Of a stretch of DNA of 64,000 nt, positions 11,317-23,690 are shown in pieces. The DNA comes from Plectrocnemia conspersa (lineage: Eukaryota > Arthropoda > Insecta > Trichoptera > Polycentropodidae), in NCBI GenBank assembly GCA_009617715.1, contig VTFK01000075.1:186001-250000 (forward strand), in the 5' to 3' direction. Both the position numbers and the translations under genes were made by a program. The notes beneath the pieces were generated by a model, which did not search any database, was not told where the DNA came from, and worked only from the letters and a program-made list of their open reading frames with translations. Each line of letters starts with the position of its first letter. The stretch's first letter is position 1.

Positions 11317-13247
11317 AATATTTGGAGAAAATCAAGTAGTAAATATTTTAGGAATTAGATATACAAAATATATGTAAATTGTGAGAAATATACAAAGAAT
11401 AAAAATTCACGAGCGGTAAAATTAGTATTATATGTGCCAGAGCGTAATGACGATTAAAATGATTAGCCAATGAAAACATTAATATTTATTAATTATTATA
11501 TTTTTAATTAAAAAGAAACGCTGATTTTGAATTTATTTTAGGTTTGTTCTGTAATGTTTCATTAAATTGATAAATAATTATTAACTCGATTTGCAATGAA
11601 TGCGAACAGTTATAAGGCAGGTATATGCCCCGCCAGACCTTTTCATTTATTTTAGACAGCTACACTTTATCGTGAAAGGCGAAAACAAGTGCAATATAAA
11701 TTTTAAGCACAAAGTGTAAGAAAAATAAAATCATCTGAAAATAAATGTGATTGCATAGGGTTAAAACATTAATTTTGCCGAATTTATTTTAATCATATTG
11801 TATAATTATTAAAAAGGTAGTTACCTATTTTTTAAAAACCTAATTGTAACCCTTTACAAAAAAAATACCGCTGTCCAGGTGTATACCAATGCATGACGTT
11901 GGTAAATGACACGGACGATACGCACTTATATAAATATATTTTTACGATATTAAAACTTAAAGTAGTAATTGGTGAATCAGTATGATTTTTTTTAAATACT
12001 TTTTTTATTGGTCTGATATGTGTTATTACTAGAGAATTTATGAATTTCTCGCGATTACGATAAAACTATTTTTTTGTGAATTTCGTGCTTTGTTCATTCC
12101 AAAAAGGGCAAGCACATTGAGAAAATGTTATGGATTAAATTGTTATCTATTAAGAAGATTAATCCTTATAGATAGTTGTAAGTCATTCGTGGTATTTTAT
12201 ATGAACAATGAAAGGGTTTAAAGTGGGCAAATTTAACAATCAAATAAACGTGTTAATAAATTAAGTATATAAAATAGATTTGCTTCATCATAGACACCTT
12301 GTACATGTAAAAGTCTATATTTTCACGTGTGCCCGCCATCTGGAATGATCAGACTAGGTTTCGTGGCATCTTCGTGTTGTAACGAATAGAAAATATACCA
12401 ATTAAAAGTTCCAAAAATTACTTAAGCCGAAGAAACCCAAAAACCAACCGCGATGCTGTGAAAATTGAATATTTTATTTTATTTATCGCATATAAATAAA
12501 AAAAAATGTTGTCTAAAAAAATTTTACGATATTTTTATTTGCTATTTGCTTATCTGCAAATATGTACCTTTCACCAAAGTTGTAAAATATAAGTAAAAAA
12601 GCTCGACCATCTGCTGGAGAAGATCCATAATGACTAATAGGTACATATTTATATGTATACTAAACACAATAATTTATTAAAATACTAAATTAACCCAACG
12701 TCTTGGCTCATTTCTGACCATAGATATGAAAATTTTCGATTTACAGACATATATCATATATAATATATAAATTTTCTTACAGATTAAACGGTTAAAACAT
12801 TAATCGTTTAATTAACAAAAATATATTATTTAATATCCGTACTCAGCCGACATTCGTGATAAAGTGTAGTTGTATAAAAAAAATAAAAAAAAGGTCTGAC
12901 GAGCCATATAATACCTGCCCTATAACTGTACGCATTTATTGAAAGTCGAGTCGATAATTATTTGTTAATTTAATGAAACATTACAGAACAAATCTAATGA
13001 TAAATTCGAAATCAGTGTTTCATTTTAGTACAAAATATAAAGCCATACTTTCATATGTACCTAATAATTAATAAATATTAATCTTTTCATTGGGTAATCA
13101 TATTAATCGTCATTACGCTCTGGCACATAAAATACTAATTTTACCGCCTATATCTCGTGAATTTTTATTCTTTGTAAATTTTTCACAATTTACATATATT
13201 TTGTATGCCTAATTCCTAAAATATTCATTACTTGATTTTCTCCAAGT

Positions 13248-13385
13248 ATTTTTGCGCTCTTATGACGTGCTCTCTTTTGTCTACGCATTTGATGCACGCT
13301 ACTTTGTTACAGCGCTATTTTGGTAAACGCTCTTATGACGCAGCGCTCTTTTGACGCACGCCAATTTGTCCGCGCTCATATGTGA
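13248..13385 (-). repeat. Degenerate 14-16-bp subrepeats, right arm
   Basis: Inverted counterpart of the left subrepeat block, with about nine units. It has the same order and spacing except for the missing unit and a slightly different seventh or eighth unit. Confidence 0.75.
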
Positions 13386-13860
13386 CGTTGCCAATAAGAA
13401 TAGGTGTTCTTGAAAAACATATAATGTCTTTGTAGACGCGTTTATTTGTTCGAAACATATTTTGATATTGGTATAACATACTAATAGAATCTATAAAATT
13501 ATGATATAAATACTTGGGTACACTACTTCTTTACAACTATTAAATAATGTTAGTTATTTTGGAACTCAGATTTTTAAGCACAACATTAATTTTTTTCCAA
13601 TTTATCTATATTTTTCAAGTTAAATACATGTACATGTTTTTAACCAAAAGCCCATATTTATTTTATGACACCTATTGATTGAATCAAATCCTACTTTTGC
13701 AAGGTTAAATATGAGTGATTAAGTTTATGTTTATATTATATTAAAGGCCTTTTCATATATTTTAAATTTAAATTAAATTCAACATCAATTAAATATTGAT
13801 TGAAAATCTCTAAAATAACCCCTACCAAAATCAATTAACCAATTCACCTGAAAAACAATT

Positions 13861-14015
13861 TAGCGCCATGGGTGTTAAACCGCTTATTTCCGGATATCCG
13901 GTCGCCTAGCGTTTCAGCCGCCGCCAATTTCCTTTTGATTTAACGTTAATTCGGTCAACAGCAAACCTCTCCAGATTCGCGCTTCGCACTTGAGCGAATG
14001 CTTTTGAAAAGGCTG
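13861..14015. promoter_or_regulatory. GC-richer island
   Basis: A short CpG-containing patch with a 12-bp perfect palindrome CCGGATATCCGG at 13,890-13,901, flanked by AT-rich DNA. No coding signal was seen. Its composition matches the other islands in the window, so a conserved noncoding element is a reasonable guess. Confidence 0.25.
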
Positions 14016-14569
14016 AAAAATCTCACACGGATGTCTTCTATTATACTGCTGAATGGAAAATTTCAATAGTAGTAATGAAACACTTAATCTATTTTTAAAA
14101 CCAGTTGTATAATGTTGTTACACTACCGGGCACAAACAGGGGAGCGGGTGTAGGAGTGAACTACTTTTTCAATGTTTTGAATATACATATCTATAATTAG
14201 TTCTACAACTCTTTTCAAGACCTGTCGTCACAGGTTTAGATTTTTTATATATCACTGCCTGAAAAGCACTGATATAACTCTCAGCATTCTTTTTGAAATT
14301 CCTAACATGCTGCTTATTTTTTTATTGCTGTTTTAAAATTGCCATTGATGATTCACTCTCATATTGTTAGATTTTCAGTAAGTATGATCTTACATGTTGC
14401 CAAGAAAAGAGTTTATTATACCCTTAAATTTAATATTTGATGTTTAATCCATATTTACTCGGTTCACAAGAACTTAGACAACTTGTATATATATACACAT
14501 TTATTTATTATAAATCATACTCTTATTATGAATTTATCCGACGCGATTGTGTCAGAAGTATAATACCAA

Positions 14570-14880
14570 AGTTGGTGTGACATGGACGCCTGTCTACTTT
14601 GGCGCCCAGCTAAAGCGCTTCTCGGATTTGCGTCGGTAGGAAGTGAAAAATTTATTTGCCCCTATTATACAACGGGCTCGATAATAGGAAATTTATGAAG
14701 GGCGAGGCTGGGAAGCGGAAGCACAGGAAGGGATCCGATGGCCATGGCGGAAGTGCTAGATGTGTCGCATTTGAATCGACCGGTTTTTAAAGCGTTTTCG
14801 TGTTCGGTTTTCACTCCCGTTTCAAACGCATTTGTATCTCGTTTATGCTTGTATAAAATTCAATGGAAATTACCGGCATG
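14570..14880. promoter_or_regulatory. GC-richer island
   Basis: About 300 bp of mixed composition with CpG, including a GGATCCGATGGCCATGGCGG stretch. No frame is open across it. Just downstream, 14,936-14,963, lies a hairpin with about 9-bp arms (AAACCCGAT/ATCGGGTTT) and a 10-nt loop. Function is unknown. Confidence 0.25.
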
Positions 14881-15494
14881 GTGATATACGATTCAGGTGC
14901 GTAGTAAATTGATGAGACGGAAATAAAATAACAAACCCGATGACAGAATCTATCGGGTTTTTGTTTATGTTTAAAAAATCAACAGTGGTACGATAAAAAT
15001 GGCAACTTCCGCTTTCGCGTTCATAAACTATGATAGGCTAACGGAAGTTAATGTTACCTATAATGTACTCGTTTAATTGGTATTGTTTTTTCTGTAAATA
15101 TATATCAATACAAAATTTTACATATATATATATATAAAAAAATATTGGGCCTATGCTTTAAGATTGCTTTTTTAATAGATTATATAAATAATCATTTTTT
15201 AAAACACTTTACATTTTTATTTGTATATATATTTTTTATGCAAATAAACGCTGAATTATTTAAAAAAAAAAAAAAAATGATTCCAACATAAAACATTATT
15301 CAAGCGTTGTCCGCGGGAAAAACTTTTTTATAATAAAGTCATGTGAACTTCGTTTTATTATTAATTTTGTTATTATTACTCTATTATTTTATTAGCCTTA
15401 ATTTTCATAAAATATATTTATGAACCTTTATAAAAATGCAAATTGAGTTACTAAAAAAATTCCAAAAGTAGAACTGTGAGGTAAGAACTACGCC

Positions 15495-15576
15495 AGCTTT
15501 TAATGTTCTTGGGTCTATATTTATATCAGTTACCTTTTATATATATTTTATATTTTACATCCGCGAACAGATGTAA
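15495..15576 (+). mobile_element. Possible left half of a LINE relic split by a DNA element
   Basis: The GGGTCT...TTTTATATATATTTTATA part resembles the LINE segment at 52,479-52,520, and the sequence next to the insertion resembles the LINE block around 52,560-52,590. The LINE relic clearly resumes beyond the inserted element at 16,590. Similarity in this left part is weak, so the call rests partly on position. Confidence 0.35.
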
Positions 15577-16578
15577 TGCCTGCACTACACTCTCTGGAAG
15601 TTGGGCAAGGTTGGCCAAGGACAAAGAATATAGTGGGTTGCTTCGGTCGAGTTCGGTTCTGCCCGCTCTAAAATTTCTCGGAGGTTGTCCGAGGTTACCG
15701 AGAACAGGAAATAAAGTGGAGGTAATTCAGCCAGCTTTGCCAGCTTCGAGCGCTTCCGAACATTGTCGGCAAACGGACCGAAGTCAAAGGATCCGAAGTC
15801 AGAGCTGCTCTTTCGAGCGCGAGCGGTGAGATACTTCCCCTTTCGCTCTCTCGCGTGTTAAGTGACAATAGTGAGAGAGATAATGATATGGTTTTTCGCA
15901 AACTGAGATAAAACGAGTATCTCGGTTTAATTTCAGTATGCGCGAAGGTGTTCTATGGTTAACACGCACGTCGAGCGCTGCATCGTAGTCACGTGGTCAA
16001 GTTATACTACCACATGCTTATCGGGGACTTCAACAGAATATTTTAGGGCACCAAAAGTAATTAATTATATTTTTAATAGTATATTCTTTTACCAGATACC
16101 GTTATTAATTTTTTTTTTTCATATAAAATTAAATAATTAAAAGTGGTTCTTGATTTTGTTAAAAAAAATCGTTTTGAAAAAACTTATGTATTTTCCTAGA
16201 TCGGTTTATATAAATGTCACACCATAACGAATTCTTATTTAGAATCGATGGCGACAAATTCTAGGATAGTCACAGATGTGGTGTTCGTATTTGAAGTATC
16301 ATTTTTATGCCTTATGGCATTTTGCAAAAGCCGACAAAGATTTTGCGTAAATTAAATATTTACAACCGAAAAGTTTTCACTGATATTGTATTGGCGAGTG
16401 CTCACACAAACTTTTAAAATTATCAGTAGCGTAATTTTAATAATATGACAATTTAAAAATTGCGATTATTTGGCACATTTTTCGATCGCGCGAAAATATG
16501 TCGGCTGTACGTGACAGAAGCCGCCGGCCGGACATCATCCGTCCGGACGGACAACTTCCAGAGAGTGTAGTGCAAGCA
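15577..16578. mobile_element. Non-autonomous DNA transposon with 27-bp inverted ends (PIF/Harbinger-like)
   Basis: The ends 15,577-15,603 and 16,552-16,578 are inverted copies with one mismatch in 27 bp, starting TGCYTGCACTACACTCTCTG. A TAA trinucleotide lies directly outside both ends (15,574-15,576 and 16,579-16,581). A three-base TWA duplication is the hallmark of PIF/Harbinger, though a TA-duplicating group cannot be excluded. The 1,002-bp interior has a GC-rich left part (15,600-15,860) with an open frame that shows no transposase motif. The element sits inside an old LINE copy, so it is younger than that copy. Confidence 0.7.
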
Positions 16579-16589
16579 TAAAATATGTT

Positions 16590-17072
16590 ATGAAGTTGTG
16601 GATAATTTAAATAATGAATTAAGTATAATATAAATATGATTAAAAAATAATGTACTTAAATTAAATGAGAATAAAAGTAAATGTAAAAGTAAATTTTAAG
16701 GAACATTGTAATTACATAAAAAAAATAAGTGAAGTATAAACACCAAAAAAATTCAATAGTATTATATTACTGAATTTTAATTATTGTGCAAATAAAATGA
16801 TGTTGCAAAAACAAGTTGCAAGAAGAATGATTGTTAGATTGGAATGGTTAAATGTTAAAGAAATATTGAAGAAAAATGTATTATTATTATTTATATATAA
16901 TTAATAAAAAAATATGTTACCAGATTATTTTTAAGTATTAAATAAGAAATGAAGATGTACATATATTTAATACTAGAAATAGAGACAATTTAGGGATAGT
17001 TAGGTATAAAAAAACGAGTACGGCCAGGGGAATTATGTACGGAGGTGAAATTTTTATAATAATATTCCTAGG
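16590..17072 (+). mobile_element. Decayed LINE fragment (3' half)
   Basis: Aligns to the 51.6-kb LINE copy from about 52,618 (TAATTTAAATAATGAATTAAG) to about 53,300 (ACGAGTACGG-AGGGGAATTA), with internal deletions. It includes the block encoding RAMR/MIDRLEWLN-type residues and the C-terminal TSTVRGIIYGG block. Stops and indels show it is inactive. Homology fades after about 17,072 and no tail is seen. Confidence 0.75.
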
Positions 17073-17075
17073 GTT

Positions 17076-20000
17076 AGGCTTACTCCTGTCAAGTTACAAA
17101 GAAAGTACCACGGACTATTGTTTACTATTATTAGATTTATCGTTTTCAGCTTTCAGAGCATTAAGTTGCATTATATCGTTTTATCACTTTTTAAAGTTAC
17201 TATGTAAATTTTCACAAATAAAAAATACGAGGAATAATAACACAGGATTTAATATACTAGATTAATTAGTATCTGTCTAAAAAAGTCTAAAATTCCTACG
17301 TATTATTTTTTGTTTAAACATTAGCAAAAATTAAAGAAAAACAACAATATGCAAAATTTACTTGTATCTGCAATTATGCACCACCTTTCATTACCTTATT
17401 TATATATATATTTATCGTATTCTATCGTAAAAATAAACCAGCTTAAATAAAGCTAGGTTTTTACACGGTTTATAAAAATAAATACCTGCCTTGAAAATAA
17501 GCCATGTATTAAGAAGTTTGGAGTACTGAATAGAGTGAAGTAGATAAGATTATTTGAGAATACTCGCTCTTAAATTTTCTTTAAAAAAAAAACAGAATCT
17601 CATTATGAGTACAAAATTTTGACCTTATAAAAATACGTTAAAACTAATGCATTAATGGTAGTGTAGATAGTAAAATGTAAGCTGACCTAAAGTAAAATTG
17701 TACAATTTATTTTTTTTTTTCAAAGAATAGTAAATAATTTTGGTTAAGTCTGTACTTGATTACTGTGAAAAAGTAATAAAAATTGAATAGCCATTAATGT
17801 ATTATTCATGTTTTTATATCATGAAACATAATTAGCTCATTTCGTGCGTATGTGAATGTGCGCCTACTTGTCAAATATAACGATAGATTGCTATGTACAC
17901 AAACGTAAATCAAACAATGAATAAGCATACAATAATTATAGAATGAAATCGATTAATCAAACTAAAAATAAATTTGGAGTAAAAACAGCAACATTTAATA
18001 TATATAAATAAAGAATGGACTGTTAAAATATATAGTTTTTTTTTTTATAATATAATAAATCAGGTCAGGCAATATATTCATGAAAAATAAAATTGTGTTT
18101 TTTCGGAACATAACGGTAAAAAATTAAAATATTATTTCACTCTATTTCATCACGCTTTGTAATGCTGTTTCAGTGTTTTTATGTCATCTTGTAAGTGCAA
18201 TTTCGCAAGCCTTGTAAAATAGCAAGATATATTTAAAGCTTAGTTTAGTTTATTATTCGGCTCCTTGGAATTTAATTATTGAGCAATATCTTCTTTATAT
18301 AACACATTTTGAGTAAGTGTAGTAGACTTGAGATTCACTATTATTTTTTTAATGATAAATAGGAGGTTAGTGACATTGGAATGGTTGGGATATATTTTTT
18401 GAGGCACAGTTTTTTACACTTATTATGTGATTTTCTGAATTTACAAGGATTAGTAAATGATGATTTTTTAAGAATCACATGCTTTATAGGAGTAGCGAGA
18501 CAGATTTTGCAATCTTTCAAAATTAAATCGAGAAGCAAATCAGGCCCATAAGATCTGAGCGCTCAGTTTCCCTTAAGGTCAATATTGCAGACGAAGTACA
18601 AGAAGAAGAGAGCGACTAAGCGGAAGACGAAAAGGATTCCTCGCAAATAGAACAAAAAAATTACACGAAACCGCCAGTAATATTTTGTGAAGCATGCAAA
18701 GTTTGAAGAAGAAATAAAAAACATACATTAACTAATAAATATTTATCATATAATAAATTGATTTATTGTAATACGACTATTTCTCATTTGAACTTGAGCT
18801 CTGTAGTCATTCGATTCCAACGCAAATCGACTACCTTTTTCACAAATTGAGTACCAAGTACCTATTCGTACAATATAACCGTTAAATGAAAATGAATGTT
18901 TAACGTTGCCTTTTACAATTGTAAATTATATCCGCGACGCGTAAGATTGATTTTTACCCGAAGAGCCCGGAGCACTGTTTAAGTGCCTCATTCAAGTCAA
19001 AATTCTCGTCTAAATTGAATTTTCAATACTCTATTTACCTAAGTGTGTGAAAATATATATATAATACATACGCATACATGGGAATGTAGACACGTAAAAA
19101 TATATAAGCCACACGACGTATGTATAATATAATACCCTGTTTTTCGATACATTTTAATATATTTACATTTTGCGCGAACGGCGAAATATCTCAAAATAAT
19201 ATGTAAAAAATATGGTTAAACGCAAAATCGTTTTAAGAGTAGAGAGAAAAAGAGAGAAAGTATTATACTATCGTAAGATCTTACACGAGAAAATATATTT
19301 GTATGTATAATATATTCGCACATACCTACCTGTACTTTTTAATATTGAGAACGTTAACAATCTGCTCGAGAGAAACGTGCTCGAAAACAAAATTACATTT
19401 TGATGTAGTATATTACATTAATCATGTTTTATATAGTCGTTTGTAAGCTTAAATATTTCATAAAATACGTATATAAGATTATATTTTGAGAAAGTTTAAC
19501 TTAACCAGCAATGAAACACTTATTTTATATATATACAATTATAAATAGCTACTTATTTAAATATATTTCAGCAATATCGATACGTTGCTAATAATACTTT
19601 TATATTTCTGATATTAAAATATATTCAAGAAACAATCTTGAAATATTTTTCTTATTACAAAGTAAGAATTACGATTTTTGCTTAATAAAGTACGATACAT
19701 TGTCTAAATATTTCTTTTTAAAATAATAATGCTTTCAAATAGCTAGAGGGATCTAAAGAGATTCTATATGTTATTAAAGACGTAATTTAAGATCAGCATA
19801 ATTTTTTATTTATAAAAATACCATTAGAAATGCTTGTTTTTTATTATTATATAAACATCTTAAATCCACCAAAATAATATTTTATACGGTGAATAAAACT
19901 CGAATACAATAGTCTTGTATTATTAATAATGGTTCTCATCGAACGTGCTCGGATTTCTCAAATTTATTCAGGCGACCTTTTGGGTATTGACTTTCTTACT

Positions 20001-20837
20001 GAAAATTGTGAAACAGGGAAGTCTGTCAGTGACATCAGTGATAAGGTCCTAGCCAACGACCACTTCACACCTATGCTCCTCCAACGTTTCCCAGTGCCCT
20101 TTAGCGACCCATTTCCTCTCTGGACGAGGACGATAAAAATATTGTCAACGACATGGCCCTAAAAGAGACGCTGTCGCATTGTGATACCGTCGCGTGATGT
20201 AGCCAAAGTAGGCCCTTAACAAAAAAGGCACGTTGTATGCAAAAATTCATGCGTAATTGCGCCATTGTTATGATATAATCCGAATATGTGTCACGTTTAT
20301 ATTTTCATTTTTAATACGTACTAAAAAAATCTTATTTTTTGAAAAAATTTATCGCCACATAACGCAAATAATGTGCTAATGACTAATAATAGTTGTAAAG
20401 TGGTTATATTGTACCGACAAATTTCGTCGCACCTATATAAAGTAGTATTTTTATTGAAGTGGATTACTTGAATTATAAATTACCTAACTGGTGAACAATG
20501 TTCAGATTTTTATGATGTGATAAGGTGAGCTTTGGCGTGCCGAACTTAACACTGGTTCGAAATAAACTAGCATTTTATAAATATTAAAAAAACAATTTAA
20601 CTAATTACCATGAATTATCATAACTCAATGGTAGAGTTTTAAATAATTCATACATTTAAATTGTGTTTATTCTGGAATTTATTTATTAATATAATTTAAT
20701 CATGACGTTATAATGATCACTAAAGAAAAGCCAAGAACCTCACTACTAACCTCTTTATTTTAAATTAGTTTAGTGCCCTTATGGGCAATCATTGTTTTTA
20801 TAGCTTTGTCGGATAAAATCCCACAAAAAAATATGCC
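17076..20837. other. AT-rich DNA with two unassigned patches
   Basis: No gene recognised. A 65-codon minus frame at 18,341-18,538 contains several cysteines in a CKIC...CKKLC arrangement, loosely like a zinc-binding tail, and the plus strand at 18,574-18,657 would encode an acidic stretch. The two lie on opposite strands and do not make one transposase. At 19,929-20,162 a less AT-rich 77-codon plus frame has no known motif. Everything else is AT-rich filler. Confidence 0.45.
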
Positions 20838-21480
20838 TCATAATAAGCGTTCAGAAGCTAAGCCTGCATCGAAATAAAATATAAAAAATATAGTTTTTTG
20901 GTTTAAAACAAGTTTTATATTAAGTTGACCGGACCCTTATACAAACTTTTATGAAATTTGCAATTTTTTAAGGCTGTTAATTTCTTTATTTGAAAGATTT
21001 AGACTTAAATTTTGTTATTAAATAAAACTCTTAACCCCTATAATATTCCCGAAAAAATAAAACATGTCATAAAAATAGTTTTTTGCTAAAAAACATGTTT
21101 TGTATTAAGTCGATCGGACCTATATACAAACTTTTATAAGATTTTAAATTTTATTAAAGCTGTTAATTCCTTTGTTTTATTGATTAAGAATTGAATTTTT
21201 GTTATTAATTTTTTTGTAAAATAGTGGCAAATTTAAAAACTAAAAAAATCATGATTAAAAAATTTGCTTATTAAAATAAAGTTTAGAAGCTAAGCCTGCA
21301 TTGAAATAGCATATAAAAATAGTTTTTTGCTTTAAAACAAGTTCCATACTAAGTTGATCAGACCTCCATACAAACTTGTATGGTAATTTTTTTCACAACG
21401 ATTTTCTTAATGCTTAAAATTCCTTTGTTTAAGTGACTAAGACTTGAATAAGTCTTTGAAATTTTCAGGAGTTTAAAATC
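20838..21480 (+). repeat. Diverged tandem repeat, three units
   Basis: Three related units each contain an AAAAATAGTTTTTTG string followed by TTAAGTTGACCGGACC-like and ATACAAACTT strings. The TAAGT anchor falls at 20,921, 21,106 and 21,350, so spacing is 185 and 244 bp. The GAAGCTAAGCCTGCAT lead sequence is kept in units one and three only. This is an old, degraded satellite-like duplication. Confidence 0.65.
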
Positions 21481-23250
21481 TGTTGTTTTTGTAGATGTAT
21501 TAAAACATTTAGTTTTAAAATTTGGCGCTATTATAAAGGAATAGTCAATAAAAAACTTGTCTAATCAGTTTTTAATTCTAGCAATTGAAAAATGTGAGTT
21601 CTTTATCAACCATTAATTAAAAATGACTTATTTTTAAATTATATATTATAAAACACTAACACTATATTGAATTAGACAATTGGTTTGAGTTAAACCTTTG
21701 TTTTAAATATTTTATGGTTGATGTCATCAACAATAGATATCCTATAATCGCATCTATTATTGCAGATATTACTTGAATATCACTGCAGAAAAAATTGTAA
21801 GTTTAAAGCTAATACATAAATGCTTAAATCTAACTAACATAAAAATATTCTAAAAGCACAATCTCCAGAAAACTTTCTGGGATAATTTACTATTTTCTGC
21901 AAGAATATTTATTGTGAAAATATTGCGCCATCTCTCTGAGCTTTCTTAAAAACTTTTAATACATATATTTGGTGGATCTTAAGCACTAAACAAGTGGCTC
22001 TATTTATCAAATAATTTGCCCACTTTTGCTCTGTAAATATATAGCATATAAATTTTATACTAAATGTGTTTTATATATTAATAAAATATATGTTGCATTG
22101 TGTAACAAGTTAATCTAAAAATATGTTACTTGTTGCATATTATTTATTTAATCTGTTATAAGACAACAGATGGTGTTACTTAATTATATAAAACCACTAG
22201 ATGTCAATAATTATGAAAAACAGATATATAGCTTGGTTGTAAAACGACTAAAAATTGCAGCTGAATTTTCAACCGATACGAATAAAATCACTTGTCAAAT
22301 AAACGTTTTGACAAGCAGTAAAGACTGTTGGATTTTATTTATGGCGCTTTTAACACGTAAGACAAACTTTTCATTACGGTCAAAAATTAAAGTTTCGGAC
22401 GCCAGTGGTCAAGCGATGGATACCATAAAAGGTTTATAGTATTACATTTGAATGGCTAATTTTAATGCAAGTCTGGCACTTTGACAGGTGCTAAAAATTT
22501 TACACACTACCTCCAATTCTACTAATACATATTTAAATGTGTATTCATTGATATTTTTATCCACACACATGTAAACAAATACACCACAATGAAATTTTAA
22601 TTGGATTGCTTATGGGTGAACCATAATTATTCCAAATATAATAATTTGCTGTTTTGGGACTTTATTTATGTTATTTTATTGCAGATATTAAAAAACGCAC
22701 TTAACCGCAATTTACAATTTCAGAAAATTGAAAATTGTGGTTTTCAAAAATACGGATTTCCAGCAATTCTATTATAAAATATAACATGTGATGTATAGTT
22801 GAACGCGACATTTGATATGACATTGCTAAATGAATCGTAGAGTTTCAAAAATAGCTGCATATGAATTATTGATAATACGAATATAAATAAATAATATCAT
22901 TTAACACAATTCATACTAATACATCTAGTTGTACAGGTATTTTTAAGCCATTACCTTAAAATATACCATAGTATATTGCTATTGAAAAAAGCTTTTAAGA
23001 TAATTTATGAATCGTTGTAGATACAAAAAAAATATTAAAAAGAATGCACGCTTCAAGCGCTTCCTATTGATAAATAGTGTTAGTTGTTTTCATAGTGTGT
23101 AATATTATATAAGCTTTTTTATAGTTCTAGTACTTCATTACTACGCAAATAAGCGTTAATATCACATAAAAAATAAAACAAGCTAAGAAAGTTAAGTCAA
23201 CTTAACCGATAATAAAAGTTTTTATTGAGTCATCTAATAGAAACAAAACA
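21481..23250. other. AT-rich noncoding DNA with one unassigned frame
   Basis: AT-rich. An 89-codon frame at 22,170-22,439 on the plus strand is the only one of note. Its translation is lysine- and isoleucine-rich with no recognisable domain, and nothing around it suggests a promoter or splice structure. I would not annotate it as a gene. Confidence 0.45.
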
Positions 23251-23254
23251 CTTC

Positions 23255-23690
23255 TGAATATTTTATCGTTTTCGTTATCGGGTTTTATCGGTCGATAAAA
23301 TTGTGTTGTGACAAAGGTCTGAAAATTGGTCAGTAAGCGGTCGCGACACGTGTTGCATATCAAAGGGCCAGCGGCCTATTCTCGTCACGAATGACTTAAT
23401 AACGGACCCTTTGGAGGCCGATAACGTTCGACTTTTTTCGCTCATTTCGGTCGATAAAGTGACATCGGCGGCTCGCGTGCCGCGTTTCAGCGCCCCTGGC
23501 CCTCGAGGCCCCATTGCCGGCGAGGCCAGTGAGTGCTCCTCGAAATGTATTGTCGTTTGCGTAGTAAGCAAACAATTTTCGGGGAAAACAAAATCGGAAA
23601 CACGAAAACGCATCGTTAAGCTTTCTACGATTCCGAAGAGCGCGAGTAAATAACGCCATGTTGGTTTTATTGGTGGGTGTTTCATGAAAA
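23255..23690. promoter_or_regulatory. GC-rich island, candidate conserved noncoding element
   Basis: One of the strongest composition contrasts in the window, CpG-rich throughout. Frames of 136 and 123 codons (minus) and 80 codons (plus) all overlap here, which argues for absence of stops through base composition rather than for coding. None of the translations shows a domain. Homeodomain-like TTAATAAC and TTTATTGG strings flank the core (near 23,396 and 23,665). Enhancer or promoter-like function is an inference. Confidence 0.35.

Larger units (their letters stand above)
11155..13395. mobile_element. Foldback-type DNA element with long inverted arms
   Basis: Left arm 11,155-11,680 and right arm 12,850-13,395 are inverted copies of each other along about 530 bp, with scattered mismatches and small gaps. 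The outer ends read ATTGGCAAYGTCACA-AATGAGCGC in both arms. The outermost 160 bp of each arm are built from degenerate 14-16-bp units ending in AGCGC or AGCG. The 1.17-kb centre has no open frame of note, so the element is non-autonomous. No target duplication is obvious in the flanks, so the superfamily is undecided; Foldback/Galileo-type P elements and Mutator-like elements have comparable structure. Confidence 0.8.

Noticed and set aside
14936..14963. Bacterial-type terminator hairpin followed by T run
   Set aside because: The window is eukaryotic nuclear DNA and no gene ends here; a short stem and T-rich tail are expected by chance.
18341..18657. Zinc-binding tail and acidic head of a piggyBac-like transposase
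   Set aside because: The cysteine-containing frame is on the minus strand and the acidic stretch on the plus strand, and no catalytic region is present.
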